Of a DNA stretch of 64,000 bases, positions 1 through 12,737 are shown piece by piece. Under the pieces are notes generated by a model. That model worked only from the letters and a program-made list of their open reading frames with translations. It ran no database searches and was not told where the DNA came from. The translations under genes and the position numbers were made by a program. Position 1 is the stretch's first letter. Each line of letters begins with the position of its first letter. This DNA is from Didymodactylos carnosus (taxonomy: Eukaryota; Rotifera; Eurotatoria; Philodinida; Philodinidae): assembly GCA_905250885.1 (NCBI GenBank), contig CAJNOQ010000006.1:60476-124475 (forward strand), in the 5' to 3' direction.

Positions 1-2789
1 TGTGTATTGATCCATCTTCAATGTCGGGAAAATATCCTATCTTTCCCAGAACTTTTCTAGCTTTCATAGTTCTTTACATCATGACGGCTGGTCAAAAACG
101 CGCATCCACAAAAGCCAATAGCGATTCTAATTGGGATTTAAATGATGTTTTGTACTTCTTAAGTGGAACCACAATAAAGCGCTAGAAAATTCTTTTTTGA
201 TACCCTTTGTGAAAAATGTGAAAAAAGGGGGAAAATGAACTAGACGGTAAAAAATGCGTTTCCGCTTTTTCGACTTTTTATTCTGCTTTTCTGGTCTAAG
301 CTTCTGGCAACTCTGGTTACGAAGCCTGATTTTACACTAGTTCTAAAAGGGTGAAATGATCTTATACATAATTCAGAGTTTTGCAATTAGTGACACAGAA
401 GAACCTGCGAAACGAACTAGCTAATATAAAGTGCGGCCCACTAAAAATATTAAGTATGTACAGTTTTCTTGTCGTAGAATGATAATTCGCGCTTTAAAAT
501 AAATTTTACTCAACTAAACTACTATTTGTATCAAATAAATCATGTGTACGCACTCCTAATCATACGTCAGAATCAACAGACCGTTCAGTGCTGTCTGTGT
601 GATCGTTATACTGTGATGTTATAGAATAATTAGGGTTATAATCGGGAATTTTGTATTTTTCTTTTTTGTTTCCTTGAAGATTTAGTATCTCACTATTTTT
701 CATACTCCCTTTCTGCAGCACTTGAGACTAGCTAATGTTTTTTTGTTACCACTCACTCCCGGGACAAATTTCTGATTTAGTTCCCAAAACAGTGCGCACC
801 TGCTTTTATAAAAGTTACAAAAGCATTATTTTGACAAGACATTCAGCCAAAATTTTTGATGAGAAAATGTAAAAGTCTTCATTGCAGGAAAAACGACAAA
901 AACAAAAACTCCTCGAAAAGCGGACAAATTGCGGATAAAACTACAGAAAGTGGAATTTGTCCGCAAAATGTGGACCATCTGGCAACTCTATTCGTAACTG
1001 TTGATGATGTTCTTTTAATTACGTTAGCGTTATTACCACGTAAATTATCTTGCACATTTTCAGATTTACCTCTGAAGTCGTTCGCCCACAAATAAAACTA
1101 GAATACAATCGTACTGCGCATGAATCGTGAATGCAATAAGAAAGGATATTGATTAATTTGTAGAATGATGGACGGAATGAAGAATGAAGGTACTGAATGC
1201 GCATGTATGGTAATGTGATCGCACGAATGTACGGTGGAACTGTTTGTATCCTCAAAATGGGTAATGCATACAGATTCTCTGCACAGAGGTCTTTCCATTT
1301 TCCTGTTATGAAGAAGTGACCTCTCTCATAAAACAGTGTATAGACGATTTAAAAATCATCTGTCATTTGCATCTGTCATTGGTCGTATTTAACCAATGTA
1401 CTCCGGTATGGTAAAGAAACGCGCCTCTTTCTTCAAATATTTTTTATTATTTTTCAATGATTTTCAAAGTATCTTAAATGAGGCTCAGATACATGTTGTC
1501 TCTCTACTCAAGTGTCGTCTGCTTAAGAACGAATTGGGTGTGCGAATCACCGTTTATAAGCTATCTAACTTTTCCTTCGATATTTGCTTATTAAAACCGA
1601 GCAACAAAGTATTTTGTTCGAATTAAACTGAATATCTGTTTTAATCTGTAATATAGAATAATGCCAACACAGGCGCAGAATCTACCCGTAAGAATGAAAA
1701 ACTTCCTCCGACGGAAAAATTTCCTAGTGTCGGAATATTTCCTATAGAAAATACTGTTTACCAAAAATGCTACTTTTTGAAGTTTTCCCTGAAAAATTTC
1801 TCCGAAATCAAAATTTTCCCTCTATGAACGCCGGAGCAAACAGGAATATTGTGCCTCTGAACGCCAATTACAGTAACGATGTTTTAAGCTGTCTATGTTG
1901 AAAACTTTTCTTTGTATCTTTAAGTTAGTCAAGAAGAAAAAAGATATCAAAAATTTCTTTATTCACTTTTGTTTGTTTTAATGCTTCTTTATTTACGATA
2001 TTTCAAAATAACTGTGATGAAAACAAAGTGTAAATGTGAATTTGTTCATCTGCTGGTATTGCAAATGGAGTTTTACCTATCGATATGAATGTTCGACGCA
2101 ACTTAAAGTAATTTGAATGATGGTATTAAACTAGATTTCGAAAAAGACATCTGACTCTAATTCCAACTTAACTCCAGACAAGACTCCAAGGAAAAAGTGC
2201 ACTTCTAGCAAGATTGGCTTTTGAAAGATATAGTATATTCAGTCATCTGTAACGTCTTTTGTGAAAGTGGTCTTTTTATTTGAAATTCTTCTCAAATTAT
2301 TAAAATTGAATCATGCTATAGTCGACATATCGAGTTTTTTTCGATTGGGATTTTGTTGCGTTGTGTTTGTAATGATATTTCTGCATTTAGTTGCGAGACA
2401 ATAACAGTTTCCCTGTTTATCGATATGGATGGCTTAACTATCTACTTTTTAGATGTAAAATCCAAATTAATTTGAAACTAGAATGGAGACTAATGTCAGT
2501 TATCGACAATACGCACTACGTGTCAAATGATTGTTGTTAAATAAACATAAAAATTAATAAGAAAAGTGTGACCATAGTTCATATAAATGCAAGTTTTCAT
2601 TAAAGTAGAGAATGTATTTTTGATCGAGAACATGAATATAAAAAGTCCAAAAATCAGTTAGAAAAAAGACAAGTTCACTGGCATTACAAAAAAATAAAGA
2701 ACAATAAAAATAGACTAGACTAAAGTAAAAGAATAAGAATACCCATGTGAAGTGAGCTAAGTATTCTACATTTCTATTTATTCTTTTAG
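1..2789. other. Non-coding stretch upstream of the first supported exon
   Basis: I see no exon I can defend here. It should be intron and/or upstream sequence of the gene ending at 3942, because the exon at 2790 needs one nucleotide from an earlier exon. Around 1690-1830 there is a run of degenerate short units of the type GAAAAATTTCC/TCCGA, some inverted. An 11-bp inverted repeat (GCGGACAAATT) lies at about 919-965. A short open frame at 856-1095 shows no family resemblance. Confidence 0.5.
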
Positions 2790-2974
2790 CTTATCCAAAA
2801 ATGAGACATCATTGCTGCAATCTAGATAGCGATTCATTATTATTTACCGATAGACCGCCAACTAAGATCTGTCATTCATCTAAATGTAAAACGTTTACGC
2901 AAACAAATAAAACGCATCTCCAAACGTTGCAAGCACGAACAGTCAATTTTACACCTCATATAGAAACTAAATGG
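2790..2974 (+). CDS. Penultimate exon of an unrecognised gene
   Basis: The exon follows a pyrimidine-rich acceptor (TTCTTTTAG) and ends at a GTATGT donor after a Trp codon. It enters with two nucleotides of a split codon, so an upstream exon must supply one base; that exon is not identified and may lie outside the window. The peptide has a Cys/His-containing start (residues HHCCNLDSD) and a Thr/Gln-rich middle. Joined to the exon at 3433 it stays in frame. No family is recognised; the call rests on splice sites, frame and composition. Confidence 0.55.
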
Positions 2975-3432
2975 GTATGTAGAAAAAATAGCTTTGTGTT
3001 ACACCTGCAGTTTCATAGGATAGTTTAACAGAGCTCTTCTTATCACAATGCGAATGACTTTGAGATTACCGTTGATACTTAAGGATAAACTTAACCGTCC
3101 ACATGGGGTCCGTGTGGACACCACATGAAAACGAGTGCGTTGAAGATATGTCTTGTTGCTGTGCCAGATAAATAATGAGTGAATGCAATCAGTTCATACT
3201 GATAGTACACCCTGTTGTCATTCAATGGAATATAAATTGAAGCGGTAAAATCTAACCATTGTGTTCAGGCAACATCCAGATGAAACCGGTAAAATTTGGG
3301 CATATTATAGATGATTGGATCAGGATTAACGAATTTACTAATATCTAAAATGTTTGATACGTTTTATTTATTTCGGTAGCTGACGAAACCTTGCAATTAA
3401 CCAATAATTGTTTGTCTTTTTTCTTGTTTCAG

Positions 3433-3942
3433 GCAGAGCCCAACTCACAGTTCACGTCCTCGGATCCAAATTTAGCTGATGACAAGAAAATATTAATAAA
3501 AAGAACCTGTCAGAAGAAAAAACAGTATCGCCAGAATCAAATCGATTTAACGACTAACTCTACTTGTACAGCTACAACAACAACAGCACAACAGTCGAAA
3601 TTCACCACCAATACTCTTTCAGTCAACAGATATGGTGTATTACAATTTAGCACAAATACACAATCGTTTTTTCCTCGTGAACGTAGTTTGTCACCATTTG
3701 ACACTCATGTTTTACCTCAAATATCTCACACTCCACAACATCAACAACGCGAGTCAATATCGTTGCATCCCTCTCATACTACTAACGAGAATGAGAATAT
3801 TGAAAGGGCATTTTCTTTAAAATTTAATCCGAATGATACCTTTTATTCCAAAAATGATGTTGGATCGACGATTGTTCTAGACAGTCCTTTGTCATTGTAT
3901 GGTAACAGGAGAATATTGAGAACGAGATACAAATCCCAGTGA
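3433..3942 (+). CDS. Terminal exon of an unrecognised gene
   Basis: The acceptor TTCTTGTTTCAG precedes GCAGAGCCC, and the frame runs 169 codons to TGA at 3940-3942. The intron from the previous exon is 458 bp and phase 0. The product is polar and low in complexity: a basic patch (IKRTCQKKKQYRQ), a Thr-rich run, then Ser/His/Gln-rich sequence containing RERSLSPFDT. This looks like the disordered C-terminus of a larger protein. No domain is visible. The style matches the low-complexity exons of the Shroom-like gene 10 kb downstream, but the stop codon and the long gap argue for a separate gene. Confidence 0.6.
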   Translation, partial: AEPNSQFTSSDPNLADDKKILIKRTCQKKKQYRQNQIDLTTNSTCTATTTTAQQSKFTTNTLSVNRYGVLQFSTNTQSFFPRERSLSPFDTHVLPQISHTPQHQQRESISLHPSHTTNENENIERAFSLKFNPNDTFYSKNDVGSTIVLDSPLSLYGNRRILRTRYKSQ

Positions 3943-5876
3943 TGCATGATTTTGTTTTTGTTTATTTTCAAACATTTTTTGCTCAATTAATAATGATAAT
4001 TCAATCTCATTTTTTAGAAGATAAATTTAAAGATATATCTGTAATAGCTACTTGGTTTTCTAATAGACAAATTAACCTTTTTATTGTGAGATTGTGTTCG
4101 TCGTGTGCTCATATGGGATGGAAAATTAGGATAAGAAAACGATATCTTGAAATAATCCGTAACCTAGAGTAATTTCTAAAAAGAAGTGTCTACTACACTA
4201 AGCCATAAATTTTTTTACAGATATTGTAAAATGATGCATATAAACAGAATAAGGATACGTTTTTTTTTGATAAGATTCATTCATACTGGTTTTTTTCTCT
4301 AAATGTTAATAATTATAACTCAATACTTTTGTGTATTATGATTTTTTCCTATTCATTTTGTTATTGTCTGTATAAATTATTTAATATAAATGGTTGCTAT
4401 CGAATTAATTTGCTAAACTACAATTGTCCGTCTTGTATTCTCTTCCCTCTTTATCCTCATCACACCTGTGTATGTTGATATAAAACATGACCGAATATAA
4501 TATACATTAGGCAAAAGAAAAGATACTTACTCATTTAAATTCCTTGCATGGTGTCATAGGCTTTTTTTCTTCTCTTCTAAGAATGGATAATGAGCTATCT
4601 ATATGTATGATATGAATGTTTGACAATGATGATATAGTATCGATTATTTTTCGTTTTTCTCTCTTCTTTTTTTCTTCTTTTAATGCAATCAAATCGCATT
4701 AAATATCTACAAGTATTCATTTTAAATTGATTATTATCTCATTACACTTCGTTTATTAAATCGATTCATCCTTCAGTTTATATGAACATGGTGTTGGTAT
4801 ATTTTTTATACTAACATCGACAAGAAATCAGTTTTTTTGATTTATTTTAATACGATGTTATTAAGTATATTGATACATACACTGGTAATACTTATAAAAG
4901 AAAAAAAAAGGGACGAACATATTATTTATTAGCGATCTTTTTGAGGGTAGGTGGGTGTTGATTGCACACACACAGTAGTAGAGTAAACAAAATGTTATAA
5001 TTTGAATTATTATTATGCATACCCACTCAATACTACGTAAGTCTAAATATTTATAATTTTTCGTTAAAACGAATAGTTAGTGTGAAGATTTTTCTGCAAT
5101 GATAAAGACTTTCATTCTTGATCTCAATGAATTGTTTTAGTTGTCTTAGCTCAAAAAAAATATACGGAAAATATTCAACGTTTTTTTTCAAAAAGAATTC
5201 TTTTAGATCGCACAGTTAATTTTGAATCGTTTACATTGGTTTACTGTAGCCTAGAAAAATCTGATAAAATGAAAAAGTTTCTATGTAAGTAGTATAAAAT
5301 CATCTTAAAATTACATAATAGAAAATATTTTTTCTAACAATAACATCAACAGGTTATTTTATCATCTTTTGATATTTGTTCAACGTAAGCCTTTATCATC
5401 ATGTGCTCCGTTTACATTGATATTCAATATTAGTGTTAACTTCCTCTTTGTGTTATGTCTTGTTCATTGTCATTTGGTATACCGATCGATAGATTAAATT
5501 GTGCATATATAACATGTATACTGTGTTTGAACAGAGAGATATTATGTCAAAAAATCATTTTTTTCTTCTTTAATATTACCTGAATAGAACGTATATAAAT
5601 TAATATCCGGATGAGTTATATTGACGTAAGAAACAACAATAAAATTAGCTTAATGTATAAACTTTCTGAAAAATAACAACAAAATACTTTCATTCTATAT
5701 ATATATATATATGTTACTTTGAGAGAATGTATACATTTCCTGATAGTGTGATTAGAAGAAAAAAAAACGTAAAAATTAATCATGAATGTAAATATTCAAC
5801 ATCGATTTTTTCGTTGTCATTCATTAAAATCATGTAAAAATAAAATTTAATTTGTTGTCTACGTAATCTGTTAACA
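3943..5876. other. AT-rich 3' flank and intergenic DNA
   Basis: No coding exon is supported. It holds the presumed 3' UTR of the gene ending at 3942, many short T- and A-runs, an (AT)n tract near 5697-5712, and a possible AATAAA signal near 5639. Confidence 0.5.
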
Positions 5877-5886
5877 CACTTTGTTC
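5877..5886. repeat. Left target-site duplication of the MULE-like element
   Basis: The 10-bp sequence CACTTTGTTC is repeated exactly at 6780-6789, immediately outside the inverted-repeat element. A 9-11 bp duplication is characteristic of Mutator-like elements. Confidence 0.75.
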
Positions 5887-5898
5887 GGATAAAATGTT

Positions 5899-5933
5899 AA
5901 AAGAGAATGAAATTTTCATAGAATGGAGAACGG
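5899..5933 (+). repeat. Left terminal inverted repeat of the MULE-like element
   Basis: 35 bp starting AAAAGAGAATG and ending AATGGAGAACGG. Its reverse complement occurs at 6734-6768 with five mismatches. Confidence 0.75.
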
Positions 5934-6189
5934 AAAATTATTGTTGTATTTTTTGGAGAACGGTTTTTAATTTAGTTTAAAAAATATTTAAAAGAGAACA
6001 GTCGACTGTTTATGTTTGACAAATTTAGAACATAAACATGAAGAGAGGACGGATTGTGCAATGATGGAACTTCTGTTCCAGGATGAAGATGTACGACTTG
6101 TAGTGGAAGTCGAGATTGTTTCTTAAAATATTTCATAAAGTGTCTATCAAAAAACAAGAAATAGAAAACTTTATACTCAGCCCTACATT

Positions 6190-6579
6190 TTGAAATTGTA
6201 TAAATGTGTATGTACAGACAGTTGTGAATGTACAGATATACTACGTATAATTTTTCTACAAAACAAAATGTTGCGTAGACATTGGGTAACAGAAACAGTT
6301 TATGAATCCCAAATAGATCTCAAAAAACTTGTTAAACAATATGAAGTATCAAGATTTCGAACGGAATATACAACAATCGGTGTAAAGTTCACTTATAGAT
6401 GTGCATCCTATCCGTTATGTGACATCCAGTTACAAGCTATACAAATCAGCATGGACAAAGATGAAAGATTTGAAATCTTGAAGTGTGGTGAGCATAAACA
6501 TAGTAATAGAGCATTAATAACACGTGTATCATCTCCTGTAAGAGAATTTTTGATGTTCATCTCTACTAGAAGTCAATAA
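6190..6579 (+). pseudogene. Transposase N-terminal remnant with FLYWCH-like zinc finger
   Basis: This 129-residue frame lies wholly inside the MULE-like element. After a helical-looking stretch (QIDLKKLVKQYEVSRF) it shows YRC-x5-C (Cys71, Cys77) followed by CGEHKH (Cys99, His102, His104). That spacing resembles the FLYWCH/WRKY-GCM1 fold found at the N-terminus of many animal MULE transposases. Met27 is a plausible alternative start. The frame stops about 12 residues after VSSPVREF, where a full transposase would continue, so the DDE domain is missing. It could instead be a domesticated DNA-binding peptide, but the truncation and location favour a transposon relic. Confidence 0.6.
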
Positions 6580-6733
6580 AGTAAATTTAAAAGTATATTT
6601 ACCTTGGATTCTCTCTTTTAAGTACATGACCGTTCTCTTCTCAATCGTTTTTGGCTAAAATTAAAAACCATTCTCTTTTCTTACTTTTTATTTTCGTTCT
6701 CTTTTAATTTCAAATTTTAGTTTAAATATCGAA

Positions 6734-6768
6734 CCGTTCTCCATTATATACAAATTCCGTTCTCTTTT
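6734..6768 (-). repeat. Right terminal inverted repeat of the MULE-like element
   Basis: Begins CCGTTCTCCATTATATAC and ends CGTTCTCTTTT. It pairs with 5899-5933. Confidence 0.75.
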
Positions 6769-6779
6769 AAATATCTGTC

Positions 6780-6789
6780 CACTTTGTTC
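6780..6789. repeat. Right target-site duplication of the MULE-like element
   Basis: Exact copy of CACTTTGTTC found at 5877-5886. Confidence 0.75.
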
Positions 6790-9179
6790 AGTTGAAAGAA
6801 TAGCATTTGATTATATCACAATGTGTCTCATCGAAAGAAAAGAGATTAATTGAACATAATTTTAAGAACTACATTACTAAATTTTTACGTTTATTGTCTA
6901 ATCTAACTTCAAATATCATTTCTACATAATTTATCAGTTGATCATATTTTTAAGAGTAATATCAGTGCCATATACCCAAATTTCCTTATTTCCTGTAATG
7001 CAGACATAATTTGATGTTCAAAATAACAAAAATGTTTATTTCAGTTTTATATAACCACTACTGTCGTAAGATTTTTTTTTTTTTTTCTTCTTACAAAAAT
7101 AATAAGAAGCAGTTAAGCTCTCAAAGATAGAGTGAGAATAAAAAAATAATCTTACTTATTACTTTTTATAGAATTCGTCCTCTCGAAACTTGACAATTGG
7201 TTGTTTGACAAATGCTAATATATGTACAAGTTGCTGTTTTCTTTTTTGTTACGTTATACGAAATATTCTCACGACATATCTAAACTTATTTACATTCGTT
7301 ATTGTTATAGAAGCGTAGAAGAATGTATAACAAAAATAATAGAAACGTTTAAAAAATATGTTCAAGGCGCATCATAAAAACTTAGAAAATTATTTTCTTC
7401 GTTTTACCAGAGAGTATAGAATTTATTATTGACAAAAAAAAAAAAAAAAAAAATGCAAAGAGAACAGAAGAGTTCAATTTGTTCATATTCTTTTCTACTC
7501 TAGTCGACAATTAAATAATCCATCTCTGACACATTCATTGAAGTTTAGACGTTTAGTTTTCTCAACGTTTCACCTAGGTATGTAACAATTCTTATTTGAA
7601 AAGTATTTAAAAATATTTTCTGATTTCAAAGTAATTTATTCTAAATGAATGTTTTAATTGCGTAGGATTGTGCAGTTGATTTATTTCAACAAAATGAGAT
7701 ATAATATATTTCCATTTGACAAATCTGATATAAGAAAAATCGTTTTTTCATAATGAAAAATTAAAAAGTTCCTATCCCATTTAAAGTTTCTCCAAATGAT
7801 TTGAAATATACAGAGTATGTAATTCGTTTAATAATGTTGTACATGTTGAATAAAATTTTTAGATTTCAAATTGAGAAAAGATCAAGTTCTGTATTTAAAG
7901 TTGTCTAGAAAAATCAATGTAAATTTTGAGCTTTTCGAATCAGCTGCTGATGACTATAGCTTTTAATTTTTCCAAAAAAAATTATTAATTTCTAAATTTT
8001 AAAAAGAATAGCAATTCTAGTTCTTATTTCACGTTTCAAAATAATATTAAGTCTAAAAAGGACCCAAATGGTTTGTCTTGTGTAGAAAAACTTTGGGTAC
8101 AATCTTATATCATCGATAATATGTGGTAGAAAGTAATATGAAACATACGATGTTTTCTACAGAACTTATGCATTCTTAGTTTGACATAGAGCAATTTTTT
8201 ATTTTATTATTTTTAAAATTAGTGTTTTTAATAGGAAAAGATTAACAACGTACAATTTTTATAGATAGATTTTTTACACATGTTTCAATATATGAATGAT
8301 TCGATTATGAATCATTAATTTTTCAGTAAAACATTTGTTTATTCAGTACTCTTAAATACTGCGAATTCTACTTCCGATTCTTAAATGTAGTGGAGCGATA
8401 AGTCTCATAAAACAAAAAAATTTATGAGGCTTTCAAAAACCAGAGAAGAAAGACGTCGATAGATTAAGCGAAAAAGAGAAAGAGGTGTTGTCTCTTGTTG
8501 ACAGAAAGAAATTCAAGAACTACTAGTAGTACTGGTAGGTTTCTTTTTATTTTATATATCTATATACTTTCGGTACCATGAGAACATAGAATTAAAATTA
8601 CTCTTTGTAACTGTCTATAGATGTTGATAATAAAAACAAAAAATTTATTCATATATTTACCTGTAGGTATATCCTATTAATAATGTCTATTTTATTAATT
8701 AGAACAATCAATTTATCTTGATATTTAGTATTACTAATCATTTTAGCTTACAGTCTAAATAACTGTCACCATTGGCAAAAAATGAATTTGCTAAATGTCA
8801 GTCAATACTTGTTGAGTTACAGAAATTTTGTTTCATATTTGATATTCAAGTCAAGTGGTATGTATCGCAAATGCCATCAACGATAACGATACTTAGACCG
8901 ACCATGTATATATAGAATAATCAATTAGTTGTGAAAATGTCTTTTTACAATATATGATAGATATGTTGACTGGTTGACTACGATAATGACAATTTTACGA
9001 GTAAATTAATTTAAAGTAGAAAAGAAATAAGCTTGCATAGATCAAATACACATAGAGAGTTAAGAATATCAAATTAAATACTTCAAAAATTTAATTAATC
9101 GATTAACAAATAGTATAGATTTATTTTTAGTTGTCTAAATATTTAGCATATTTCGACGAAGTAATAGATTCCCAGCATT

Positions 9180-9605
9180 GGTTGTGCACGTGTAACGCAT
9201 GTGATGCCGAATATATTTTTTTTTTCTGGGTATTGGTATGAGAATTTTACACTCTTTTTGGCACCGGTGTACAACGATGCAGGAATTATTTTTTAATCAC
9301 CGTTTTGTTGTGTCAATGTCCGTCTATATAAAAAACATAGTAAACTTCAATTGTATTTTTGACTTTATCGTTTCCTTTTTATAAGAGAAATACCGAGGTC
9401 TTGCCACATGGTTATGCCACGACAACGTGGCACTGATATGTATCAGTGTTGGATTCTGATTAATACAAAATAGATAAAAGCAACTATGATAAAAACTAAT
9501 TATTGACAAAATAATTTTCAGTATCGCACTGATGTTTAAAAACAAAATTTCATTGTAACATCGGTGCGGCACTGGTAAAAATCAATGTTGCACCGATATT
9601 GTACT
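9180..9605. repeat. Degenerate GGCACCGATGT-type repeat cluster
   Basis: Several related units occur on both strands, such as GGCACCGGTGTACAACGATG near 9260, GTGGCACTGATATG near 9428, and ATCGGTGCGGCACTGG plus TTGCACCGATATTG near 9560-9600. This looks like a decayed transposon end array or minisatellite; boundaries are not resolved. Confidence 0.35.
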
Positions 9606-11940
9606 GAAAATTTTTTTTGTAGGAGTTATACTTGGACCTCTGAATTCGTTCTCTTTGTGTTATGCTGTTAGTCAAAAGGTTTAAGAAATTTTTTATTCTC
9701 TAAGAAAAATGAATTTTGATAGAGAAACATTTCTTATATTTTCCATCAACAATACATATCTCTGTTGAAAAATAATCTGCCATTCTCATTGTTCTACCTT
9801 TCAAGTATTTTTAAGTTCAAGACTGAGTGTTATGAATACATTTTTTTCATTTTAATTTTTTTATGCCCAAAGTCTATGAAAATTGAATTCAATTAAAACT
9901 CTCTTGTTCAATAGACAATATGCATATAATAATGTTTATTATATTCTTTGTACAACAGGAATAAGTGTAAATTAGTTTTATTTCATATTGTTCAAATATT
10001 TCACGTTGTTGTGTATACGATTAACCAGATAGATCAAGTTTTTTCTTTTTTTTTAAAGAACGAGTGAAATTAAACAATATTCTCTTAGAAGTAATATGAA
10101 ATTCAATGGTTTCATGTCTTTTAATGCTAAAAAAACAAAAAATTTTCATAGGTTTTCAATCTTTTTCTAATCATTAGCTGGTACCACGCCCTCTAATAAA
10201 ATTAAATTATTTGTTTTAAGTAACCAGGTTTGATAATTTTTACGTTTAATACTATTTGTCATCACTGTGTTGAAGACACAAATTATCTTAAATCCTTGTT
10301 ATGTTAAATACATTTCTGTACACATTATAAACAAATTTGAATAATAATTCGATTATGTGGCATTAGAGTGTGCCGCTCTCCCTTTTGGTTCAGACTATTG
10401 TTGGTTTTGTTAAGACCGTAAAGTTTACTGTTTGTTTTCATAATAATTAGAATAAACATCATTCCCTGACTAATTATTTGATATAGAAGAGCTTTAGAAA
10501 CTTTGTAAGCACGTTTAAAATAATTATGTATAGTTTCTCGCAATTTTTTTTGATCAATTTCAAATGACTCATATTTGATTTCTTTTTCAATAACTTGCCC
10601 TTCACGATATATGATTTACTATCGTTATATTTTCTGATATCGTTTGAATAAGATCATTTATTTTCATATTTCTTTTTTGTTTCGTTCTGGTATCTACACT
10701 GTATGTCTGTCAGAAAAAGAGCAAAAAAAAAATAATGAAGTCATTATAATAATCAGACAAAAGAAGTCCCTCTATAACTTGCAGAAATTAGTTTGTTGAG
10801 ATTTAGACTCAACTCATCTGTTTCTTCTGTTCTCTTTTAAAAAGGCAATGAACAGTGTTTTTTCTGTTTATTTATATTTATCTCTTCAAAAATGAATAAG
10901 GGTTTCTTATAAATAAAATAAGAGGTAATTTTTTTTGACTTCTTCAAGTCAAGAAGTTTTTATAATCATTTTGAAAACCTTCAGATTTTTTGATTCAAGG
11001 TAAGAAGATTAATTAGTTTTGTCACATTATTTATCGTTTTTTTTTTTTTTGATTTTTCGCAGTCATTGAGCGCTCTTTTAGTAGACTACTGTAAGTTCAA
11101 TAATAGATAAGAACTTGTATTATATAGTTTCTGACACCGTTTATATCTTATTTTCATTTTTTCCGCTAAAAAGAGTACGTTCAGTTTTTTCATCCTTTTT
11201 TCGTGAAAAGCACTGAAAATTACATGAAAACATGTAAAATTTTTTGTAAAATTGGCTAAGAACTGCTGTTGAATTGTCAAAACTACATGAAACCCCAATA
11301 AAAGTCGTATAAGGTTTTGTATTGACTAAACCCCTTTATCTTTGAATAAAACAAAGAGAAAAAAATAGTTAATACTCTTTCCGAGAGTAGATACGATGAA
11401 ATATGAAATATTGCACCCAAAACGGGCCGCAAAAAAAGCCTGTTTAGTCAGTACATTGTTCTGTTAATAATGTAATATATTTATTACCAAATTGTAGAAC
11501 AGGTTAGTTGATGCCATCTAAAGACCGTTTTTTTCTCCTTAGTTCTTCTCGTTGTGAAAATCTGTTGTTATTCGAATAAATACATTGTTTGTTTACAATG
11601 ACATTTCCATCTATGTCTCCGAACTTCCTAAATTTCGTAGTTTTTCTCAAAAGCATGTTATACTATACAATTCGTTTGGTAGAAAAACGCACAATTCAGC
11701 GAGACGGAGGCGAATCTATCAAGGTCTTGTTTATACAGATGAAATGTGTACAAGGGTAAAGAATGAATAACAAGAGAATTATGACGACGGTGTATGTCCT
11801 TTTTCGCTGATATTTGTAACAATACAGAAAATGGTGAGACAACTAGAGGAACAAAAGAACTGTGCATATCTTTCAGTTGCCTCATCCTTACCTTAGCATA
11901 ATAACGGAGAAATTACACACTCCTGGAACAATTTCAGACA

Positions 11941-12362
11941 CTTCTTTAGATTATCTTACGAAGATCGTGTAAGATATTACTTTTTAAAGATCTTAATCAA
12001 GATTTGATGCTTCACCCATTTGTGTTGCTCTTATGCATCTCTATAAATAACACTGGAAAAGTCTGTTCAGTTGCCAGTTTTGATAATGTGGGATAGCAGA
12101 TTTAAACGAGCAGTAGGACATGTAGAAGAAGGTTATCAACACATAGACAAGAGAGTCAAAATGTGTTAGTAAATCATTAATAGACAAGATGATTCTTCAT
12201 AAGATCTTAACAGACTCTCATTCGATCTTAAAACAATCTTCGACAAAGAATCCTGTATCTTATGAGATTTGTCAAAGATCTTAGACAAATGTAAGCAAAA
12301 TCTTAGCAAGATCTTAGATAATCGTGAAATTTGAGAAAAATTTTAGTAAATTTCTTACTAAA
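11941..12362. repeat. Cluster of palindromic AAGATCTTA units
   Basis: The near-palindrome AAGATCTTA occurs at 11987, 12201, 12275 and 12308, with further degenerate copies (TCGATCTTAAA, CAAAATCTTAG, TATCTTATGAG) between and around them. Spacing is irregular, so this is an array of short motifs rather than a clean tandem repeat. Confidence 0.4.
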
Positions 12363-12595
12363 ATATGCGATTTCTAGTCGATGCTTACTCCAGTCTCTCT
12401 GATGATTCATGTGAGATATTTTATAAAAAATAAATGATCGACTGTATGGTAAAGAGAAATGTAATAAATGTCATCATTCTGGTAACTTTTGGCTAAATCT
12501 AGCATGTTAGTGCTGAATGATTTGCACAGAGAAAACCTTGAATATTTTGTAGGAAAATTTAAGTATTTTATGCAATATGTAATGTAAGAGAATTA

Positions 12596-12737
12596 GACAT
12601 GGGCGGAACCACTGAGTTTTGGTTTCGGTCTCAGTCAAAATGTTTTTCAGCGCTGGTCCCGTTCCGATGTATTTTTCAAAAAATTTTCTCAGACCGGTTC
12701 CGGTCCCATTAAATTTTTTTCTGGTCCCGTCCATGTC
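12596..12737. mobile_element. Short inverted-repeat element, possibly hAT-like
   Basis: The left end GACATGGGCGGAACCA matches the reverse complement of the right end (GACATGGACGGGACCA) at 14 of 16 positions. The 142-bp interior is rich in GGTTTCGG, GGTCCCG and GGTTCCGGTCCC, far more GC-rich than its surroundings. No target-site duplication is evident, so superfamily assignment is uncertain. Confidence 0.5.

Larger units (their letters stand above)
5887..6779 (+). mobile_element. Truncated Mutator-like (MULE) DNA transposon
   Basis: This 893-bp insertion is bounded by 10-bp direct repeats. Inverted termini match at 30 of 35 positions (5899-5933 against 6734-6768). Further inside, both ends carry several spaced copies of AGAGAACGG / CCGTTCTCT, and one pair is followed by TTTTTAATTT, so the inverted repeats extend discontinuously for more than 100 bp. 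Such subterminal arrays are usual transposase-binding sites in MULEs. The interior contains the zinc-finger reading frame at 6190-6579 but no DDE catalytic core. I read it as an internally deleted, non-autonomous copy. Confidence 0.75.

Noticed and set aside
856-1095. 79-codon open frame near the window start
   Set aside because: No family resemblance, no splice or start context, and an overlapping antisense frame of similar length; expected by chance.
3433-3942. Joining the exons at 2790-3942 to the Shroom-like gene
   Set aside because: The exon ends in a clean stop; a possible GTAACA donor at about 3901 is weak, and 10 kb without a supporting exon follows.
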